From Bdellovibrionales bacterium GWA2_49_15 (GTDB lineage Bacteria; Bdellovibrionota; Bacteriovoracia; Bacteriovoracales; Bacteriovoracaceae): 64,000 nt of DNA. A model generated the notes under the pieces. It was not told the DNA's origin. It was given only the letters and a program-made list of their open reading frames with translations, and made no database searches. The stretch is from the NCBI GenBank assembly GCA_001769855.1, contig MEPP01000032.1, positions 162,538 through 226,537 of the forward strand, in the 5' to 3' direction. Of the stretch, positions 59,056 through 64,000 are shown piece after piece. Each line of letters begins with the position of its first letter. Position 1 is the first letter of the stretch. The position numbers and the translations under genes are program-made.

Positions 59056-60140
59056 CTGAACTCTCCCAAAGGAATATAAAGTACCTGCGAATTGTTATTT
59101 TCGATCACATAGCTGGAAATATTTTGCGCCAAAACGCTGCGGCAGCTATCTACCTTTTCGATCATTTTGTCTATGAACTGGAGCGATTCTTCCGGGTTGT
59201 CCGCGAAACTTCGAGGAACGACCGCGAAGCTGAGCCCGTCCTGTCCGACATCCAAGATCCCTTCTTCCCGGGCCACATACTCTCCATCCTCTTTTTCGTA
59301 CATGATGGCCTTGTAACGACTATAGCTGGCGCGACGAATGATAAAGCCTCCTTGGCCTGGCACCAGTCCCCAAGATTGCTCGAGGTCAAACGTTTCTCTG
59401 GTAGAGCTAATTTTGCTGAAGTCCGCGCCGATATAAATGGAGGTCCCCAAAGGACTGATACTCCCGGGAGTCGGATTGAGCGTCCCCGCCGGAGCTGGGG
59501 AGACGGGTTTAAAAATTGGAATATTGAGATTGAGAAGACCGGCGGTTTCTGCCCCCAGATCCATACGAATGCCTTTTCGAACGTTAATCGAGGCGATGCG
59601 GGTAATATTCTTGACCACCCTTTCGTCGTTGATAAAATATTCGGAGTCAATCCGGGTATCACCCTGCCACTGGCACAGCACCTCGGAATTTAGGCGATAG
59701 ATTTTGTCTTGGCCCTTGGGCATGACGAGAAGATCAGACCATCTCTTGGCAACGGTCACATGCCTGTCTTGAGACGGGTCTTTGAGAAAAACATACGCCG
59801 TGAACAATTTGGCCGACTCATTCTTGCCTAAGTTGCGTTTGTAAAATTTGAAAAGCGAGAGTAATTTGGTGAGTTCGATTTCTCCCCTGGAATTAGCGCG
59901 CTTCGTGAGCGTTTTTATTTCCCCCGGCTGATTGGCAAATGCATATTTAAGCTCCAGGAGTTTTTTCTTTTTGGGGGTCACGCCGGAAATTTTTATTTTA
60001 AGGACGATCAGGCGATGGGTAGTAAAGTTCACCTCATGGTGGCGAAAGAAGCTTTTAAATTGGACCGAAATAACAGGGGCCGCCTGAACTTCAAAATTCA
60101 GGACACTTAGCAGAAACATCAGCAGAAAGAATCGCCTCAT
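59052..60140 (-). CDS. exported protein of unknown function in the exopolysaccharide operon
   Basis: 362 residues from the ATG at 60140, which overlaps the glycosyltransferase stop (ATGA). A signal peptide ends near VQAAP. The N-terminal third is rich in Lys/Thr strands; a Pro/Gly-rich linker (PVSPAPAGTLNPTPGSIS) is followed by a further beta-rich part. It shares general style with the next protein (residues such as INVRKGIR here and LNIRQGIQ there, followed by similar strands), so the two may be paralogues. Function unknown; coupling to the synthase suggests a periplasmic partner. Confidence 0.72.
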   Translation of the reverse strand: MRRFFLLMFLLSVLNFEVQAAPVISVQFKSFFRHHEVNFTTHRLIVLKIKISGVTPKKKKLLELKYAFANQPGEIKTLTKRANSRGEIELTKLLSLFKFYKRNLGKNESAKLFTAYVFLKDPSQDRHVTVAKRWSDLLVMPKGQDKIYRLNSEVLCQWQGDTRIDSEYFINDERVVKNITRIASINVRKGIRMDLGAETAGLLNLNIPIFKPVSPAPAGTLNPTPGSISPLGTSIYIGADFSKISSTRETFDLEQSWGLVPGQGGFIIRRASYSRYKAIMYEKEDGEYVAREEGILDVGQDGLSFAVVPRSFADNPEESLQFIDKMIEKVDSCRSVLAQNISSYVIENNNSQVLYIPLGEFR

Positions 60141-61594
60141 TTGGCCACTCCATCTGAAAGCTGGGGGGCGGGGGTATAGAGAGGTGTCGAGGAGGCCATG
60201 ATGGGCGCCACATGGGCGGTTTTTAACCATTTAGGGGCCTGCCCTGTCAGCTTGGAAGTGATGAATTGCTTGGTCCCTTTGTAGAGCGCCAGATAGTTCA
60301 CCACATTTCCCACCACCAAACGCACCGGGGACATCAGGCCGTGCTTGAGGCCATACAAAGTTGTGCAAAAATAAGCGCGGTGGAGAATGCGATTCATCAT
60401 GAACAACATATTGGTGAGAAGGACGAACCACAGAAGATTGCTCATGGACGCCGGGAAGACCCCGCGGGCAATGGCGATATTCAAAAAATCCACGCCCACC
60501 AAATGCCTCAAGAGCGCATAGATAAAAAGCACACCACTCCAGAAGGCCAAAGGAGTGCTGATCAGTCCGATTCGGTCCCGATACAGAAAATAATTGTCGA
60601 TGAAATTCTTGTCCCAGCCTAAGTTCAGATAACCTTGAAAGATAATGCCTAAGTTCCAACGGGATTTCTGGCGTACGGCGGCGGCAAATTCCTGAGGGAA
60701 AAATTCCCGCGTAGAAATATATTCACGCCGCTTGCCATCTTGAATGCAGATGCTGGCGAGAGTTTGACCGAATTTCATGCGGTGGCAGCGGATGCCGAGT
60801 TCATAGTCTTCGGTCAGCGACTTGGGATTGAAAAGCTGGCCGTCATGCTGTTCCCGGAAGGCCTTTAAAAATTTCATTGTGAAGGCCGTGCCGACACCGG
60901 CCGAAGGGATGGAGGAGCCGCAGGCCTCGCGCACCAAGAGCTCTTTTAGATGGGATTCGGCGAACTCATCCATATATGTCCCGCCCACCAGCTTGCTCAT
61001 GGGCAGAGGAAAGGAGAAAACCGGAATCTGCACAAAGTCTTTTGTCTCCAGGATTTTATTTACAGCATAGAGGGAGAGAGGATGGATGGCGTCCTCGCTG
61101 TCATGATACATGACGACATCATAGGCGTTGCCGGCATCATTGCGGCGGCAAATTTCTTTCACCATTTCATTGATCATCTGGCCTTTACAGGTGGGGCCGG
61201 ACAAAGCGTTCACGACGCAATTCACGTTGGGATAGGTTGCCGCCAGCCGTTGCACAATTTCCAAAGTGCCAGTGTCGTTAGGATAAACGCCCAGAAAAAA
61301 ATCGTAATTTTTATACTCCACGTTGGATAAGTTGCCTGTCACCATGGCCTCAATCACGTCCTCCTCGTGCCAGCATGCCACCATTATGGCCATGCGCTTC
61401 TGTGGCAACTTCTTCCAAAGAGCAAATTGGGCAGGAGTCAAAACCAGGGGACCGAGGCGTTTGAACCAGTAGATCAAATCGATGATCACCCCTTCCATTC
61501 CCAGCACAAAGAAGATCACCATTTGGGGGAGAAAAAGCACGGACACCAAAATATCGAGCCGCTCGAAGATAGTGCTCAAGATAACGGAAAGCAT
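60137..61594 (-). CDS. NfrB-like family 2 glycosyltransferase (polysaccharide synthase)
   Basis: 485 residues. Processive GT2 motifs are present: DSED at 165-168, TEDY at 261-264 and QKSRW (QxxRW) at 309-313, plus membrane helices near 10-45 and from about 340 to 450. It matches E. coli NfrB closely in the blocks YPNVNCVV, SGPTCKGQMINEM, SLTEDYELGIR and SRWNLGIIFQG. NfrB polymerises a ManNAc-containing polysaccharide and carries a C-terminal c-di-GMP-binding domain of about 250 residues, which is absent here. It lies directly between the barrel-like gene and two exported unknowns. Confidence 0.9.
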   Translation of the reverse strand: MLSVILSTIFERLDILVSVLFLPQMVIFFVLGMEGVIIDLIYWFKRLGPLVLTPAQFALWKKLPQKRMAIMVACWHEEDVIEAMVTGNLSNVEYKNYDFFLGVYPNDTGTLEIVQRLAATYPNVNCVVNALSGPTCKGQMINEMVKEICRRNDAGNAYDVVMYHDSEDAIHPLSLYAVNKILETKDFVQIPVFSFPLPMSKLVGGTYMDEFAESHLKELLVREACGSSIPSAGVGTAFTMKFLKAFREQHDGQLFNPKSLTEDYELGIRCHRMKFGQTLASICIQDGKRREYISTREFFPQEFAAAVRQKSRWNLGIIFQGYLNLGWDKNFIDNYFLYRDRIGLISTPLAFWSGVLFIYALLRHLVGVDFLNIAIARGVFPASMSNLLWFVLLTNMLFMMNRILHRAYFCTTLYGLKHGLMSPVRLVVGNVVNYLALYKGTKQFITSKLTGQAPKWLKTAHVAPIMASSTPLYTPAPQLSDGVAK

Positions 61595-62368
61595 CTAGAA
61601 ACTCCCGTAAAATACCAGCATGCCGGTTAAATTTCCGTAGCTCGTATCGGCAGGGATTGGATCAACATATTCTCGCCCAAGATATTGTCCTTGAGCATAG
61701 CTACCCAATAACTCAACAGAGTAATGCTGGGCCAGCCAGCGGAGTCGCGCGGCGGGACCGACCTCGGCCAAATTTTCATAGTAGTGTCCCAGACGATCAA
61801 CCTTGACCTTTCCTTGCAACATGACCTCTCCAAAAAGCGGACCAGTCATATTTTTTGTGTATCCAATTCGCGAGCGGCCCATCCAAAACAGGTCCTGGGA
61901 CTGGCGATTGGAAAAAACCATCTCCGAGTAGTGTTCGTGAAAATTAGCGGAGCTAGTTGAGTCATCGCGGTAGAAAAGATAAAAACCGCCGCGATAGTCA
62001 TTGGTACTCTTACTGGTTTCGCCCCCCAGCTCATCCACAACTTTGCGATACTCCACAAAGCTGCTTAAATAATTTGTCAGCGACAATTTAAGTCCGCCGG
62101 AGATGAAAGCGTAGTTGTCGTTATACACCACCTCCCCACTTGAGCGGTCGTCTTTGCTAAAACCGGTTCCCATGTAGGCCTGTCCAGGGCGGTTCATCAC
62201 ACTGTAATCAACAAACTGCCATTGGAGACGGTTAAACGAAACCGGATTATTTGTCCGGGAATCCGTGGTTGTTTCAGAATAGATATCCACGTAGGTGGCC
62301 AGCGCCGGCGCAACACTTGTAAGCAAGAGCAGGGCAAGCGATAATTTGAGCGCCATTGATTGTTTCAT
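61595..62368 (-). CDS. putative outer-membrane beta-barrel protein
   Basis: 257 residues from the ATG at 62368 (GAGG six bases upstream). After the signal peptide (to APALATY) the chain is a string of alternating polar/aromatic strands ending in Phe (VFYGSF), typical of an outer-membrane barrel. Strands such as NDYRGGFYLFYRD and SRIGYTKNMTG fit. NfrA, the partner of NfrB, ends in a barrel-like region, so this protein may be the export channel for the polymer. The stop touches the synthase start. Identity is inferred from composition and context. Confidence 0.65.
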   Translation of the reverse strand: MKQSMALKLSLALLLLTSVAPALATYVDIYSETTTDSRTNNPVSFNRLQWQFVDYSVMNRPGQAYMGTGFSKDDRSSGEVVYNDNYAFISGGLKLSLTNYLSSFVEYRKVVDELGGETSKSTNDYRGGFYLFYRDDSTSSANFHEHYSEMVFSNRQSQDLFWMGRSRIGYTKNMTGPLFGEVMLQGKVKVDRLGHYYENLAEVGPAARLRWLAQHYSVELLGSYAQGQYLGREYVDPIPADTSYGNLTGMLVFYGSF

Positions 62369-62386
62369 ACCCAGCCTCACAATGTT

Positions 62387-63676
62387 TTATGGATTGGCCA
62401 AAAAATATTTTTTAATCACTTCTTCGGTTTGTTTTTTACCCAGCGGAGTAAAGCCTGAATCGTTGGGGCCTTGCCTGGTGGGATTAATTCCAATATCCCA
62501 AAAGGCCACACCTTTAAACCATTCCAATCCCTGATTGAAGAATGACTCAAAAAAAGCTTGGTAGGCCGCCGCCTGGTGGGCCACATTGACCTGTTCCACC
62601 GGGCTATCGTAGGCAAAGGGATTAACGAAGCTACCTTCAGAACTTCGAAATCCCAGCTCCTTAAAGACCAGGGGCTTCTTCACTTCCAAGGCCATCTCAA
62701 TTTCCATCATGGTGGTATCGAGCTGGTTGGCATAACGATCACTGCGAACGCGCAACATTTTTACCAGCTCATCATAATTAGCAGGGACTACATCACTCTT
62801 GGCGGCAAAGGAGCGATACATATCAATTCCGATGGCATCCAGATTGCTCCAAAATTTTTTCAGCTCGTACCAGCTTTCATTGTCAGAATTTCGAGGTTCT
62901 GTGGCCGCCAGATCCACCAGCCGGTAGCGCCATCTCTCGACCTCACCGCCGCTGGCATTCAGGCCATCAGAGTTGGCGGTGTCATCTGTGAAGTTGGCAT
63001 CGTACATAATTTTGGTGGTGGGGGGCAGTTTGGCGCGGGCATAGTCAAGAAGCTGATTCCAGTATTTGGGAAAGCCATGGGGGAATTCTTTCCACACATC
63101 CTCAATACCCACGGTCATACTGTAGAGTTCAGCGCCAATGGTGTAGAAGTCAACCTTGGCGAGCTTGGCCACCAGCAGATACATGTCCTGATAGGCCTTG
63201 AAAGAGTCAAACCAGGCGTTGGGATCTTTGGGTTGAATATTGCCGTGCCACCAGATTTTTTTCACGCCATTTTCTTCCGTCGTATAGACCGCCATACTCT
63301 GGACATCTTTAACCACGAAAAAGATGGGGCGGATCTGGGTGGTCAAATTTTGCTTTTTGACCCACTTCATGAATTCCACCAGACGCATGGTCATGTCGCG
63401 ATTGCTTTCTCCTGGTGTTCTGACTGGAATGAGTTCGTTGGAAAAGGGTCCAACCATGAGGGCCCTCGGATTGATGACAATATGATTTGCCCCCAATCGC
63501 TTGGCCTCTAAAACCGCGACCTGTGCGGCGGAAGGCTTACTCGGATTGGCACTGACTGCCAGAGGATAGTCTCCATCTTCTGTGATATTAAATCCTTTCA
63601 AAAAAGGAAAATCCTGGGCAAACGCGGTGGAAAAAATTCCCATAAGAAGCGCGACGAACAGAAAAGAACTACGCAT
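62387..63676 (-). CDS. exported GH113-like glycoside hydrolase
   Basis: 429 residues from the ATG at 63676 (AGGAG upstream), with a signal peptide ending AFAQD. The chain fits the GH113 TIM barrel: acid/base Glu183 in TIGAEL, nucleophile Glu340 in VFKELGFRSSEG and the C-terminal DSGFTPLGKKQTEEVI. GH113 enzymes act on beta-mannosides, which would suit a ManNAc-type polymer. It begins within the last bases of the WecB-like gene, so it belongs to the same operon. Its substrate is inferred. Confidence 0.82.
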   Translation of the reverse strand: MRSSFLFVALLMGIFSTAFAQDFPFLKGFNITEDGDYPLAVSANPSKPSAAQVAVLEAKRLGANHIVINPRALMVGPFSNELIPVRTPGESNRDMTMRLVEFMKWVKKQNLTTQIRPIFFVVKDVQSMAVYTTEENGVKKIWWHGNIQPKDPNAWFDSFKAYQDMYLLVAKLAKVDFYTIGAELYSMTVGIEDVWKEFPHGFPKYWNQLLDYARAKLPPTTKIMYDANFTDDTANSDGLNASGGEVERWRYRLVDLAATEPRNSDNESWYELKKFWSNLDAIGIDMYRSFAAKSDVVPANYDELVKMLRVRSDRYANQLDTTMMEIEMALEVKKPLVFKELGFRSSEGSFVNPFAYDSPVEQVNVAHQAAAYQAFFESFFNQGLEWFKGVAFWDIGINPTRQGPNDSGFTPLGKKQTEEVIKKYFLANP

Positions 63677-64000
63677 GACTGACTCCTGAGTAATTGAGAT
63701 TTGTTGTTCCATTGAGGGTTTTGACTCCCGCCGCTTTGATTTGAGGCGGTCCCGCAAGAATGACTCTGCCAAGAGCAGTATGGGAAGTTTCGCTGTAGAT
63801 AATTTTAGCAATTCTTTCGCTGGCGGTACCATTCCCAAAAATGTGTCTTATGGCCCTCGCTTCGCTGTTGGCCTTGTGGTTGGCCCAGTCCATGGCGGCG
63901 AGAATCTGAGCGCTCTCAAGTCCTGCCAAAACAGCAATCTCAGCGTGCACAGCTTCCATACGTTCGGTTGTTTTGCGGCAAACGACAACAGGAATGCCAA
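63669..64000 (-). CDS. wecB: UDP-N-acetylglucosamine 2-epimerase (WecB-like), C-terminal part
   Basis: The frame runs off the right edge; the visible 109 codons are the C-terminus. GIPVVVCRKTTERMEAV is the end of the epimerase nucleotide-binding domain (the TTERPEA motif with Met for Pro), followed by FGNGTASERIAKII, the family's final helix. A tail of about 40 residues extends beyond the usual end. The enzyme makes UDP-ManNAc, the probable donor for the NfrB-like synthase. Only part of the gene is seen, so completeness cannot be judged. Confidence 0.78.
   Translation of the reverse strand, partial: GIPVVVCRKTTERMEAVHAEIAVLAGLESAQILAAMDWANHKANSEARAIRHIFGNGTASERIAKIIYSETSHTALGRVILAGPPQIKAAGVKTLNGTTNLNYSGVSHA

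Noticed and set aside
59046..59693. 215-codon open frame on the plus strand
   Set aside because: Antisense to an exported protein gene that is coupled to its neighbours by overlap.
62558..63511. 317-codon open frame on the plus strand opposite the GH113-like gene
   Set aside because: Antisense to a gene with catalytic motifs and a signal peptide; composition looks like a shadow.
1..64000. Insertion sequences, prophage, integrases, tRNA or rRNA genes
   Set aside because: No transposase, integrase or phage protein and no clear tRNA/rRNA sequence was seen by reading; small tRNAs could be missed without a dedicated scan.

Overview
The window is chromosomal DNA of moderate GC from a Gram-negative, diderm bacterium with a large exported proteome. 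TolC/RND efflux, TatA, the Sec accessory proteins, many lipoproteins and an outer-membrane-like barrel all point to a diderm. The mix of exported proteases, a four-domain Kazal inhibitor, respiratory NO reductase and long operons of uncharacterised exported proteins suggests a delta-proteobacterium-like or Bdellovibrionota lineage. That placement is inference; no rRNA or tRNA gene was seen.

Layout. 1-12 kb is mixed housekeeping: a dienelactone-hydrolase lipoprotein, an exported caspase-like protein, an RRM protein, an ABC-2 exporter preceded by a possible leader peptide, a response regulator, a cysteine synthase-like enzyme, and lplA with a heterodimeric ABC exporter. 12-22 kb holds large exported proteins, including a subtilisin translationally coupled to a 1054-residue unknown, and an HU/IHF protein. 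22-28.4 kb is the operon queA-tgt-yajC-tatA-secD-secF.

28.8-40.9 kb is two divergent four-gene operons that look like an undescribed lipid pathway. Leftward: a diacylglycerol-kinase-type lipid kinase, an acyl-reductase-like SDR, a long protein whose C-terminal half resembles cyanobacterial acyl-ACP reductase, and a DUF3419/BtaA-like transferase. Rightward: a formyltransferase, a serine hydrolase fused to an OleC-like AMP ligase, a UbiA prenyltransferase and a PEP-synthase-like phosphotransferase.

40.9-47.3 kb is a TolC-RND-TetR efflux operon without a periplasmic adaptor, followed by a multiheme cytochrome c. 47.4-52.8 kb is a nitric-oxide defence locus: an Rrf2 regulator with three cysteines, a hemerythrin, a NapH-like polyferredoxin and a quinol NO reductase. 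Two near-identical promoter/operator elements tie the locus together. A four-Kazal lipoprotein follows.

54-64 kb is an exopolysaccharide locus. It has an NfrB-like glycosyltransferase, the C-terminus of a WecB-like UDP-GlcNAc 2-epimerase, a GH113-like protein, a small barrel-like protein, two exported unknowns, and a large protein joining a TIM-barrel-like domain to a DUF2334 deacetylase domain. It resembles the NfrAB/WecB ManNAc-polymer system of E. coli, but lacks the c-di-GMP-binding tail of NfrB and adds PelA-like processing.
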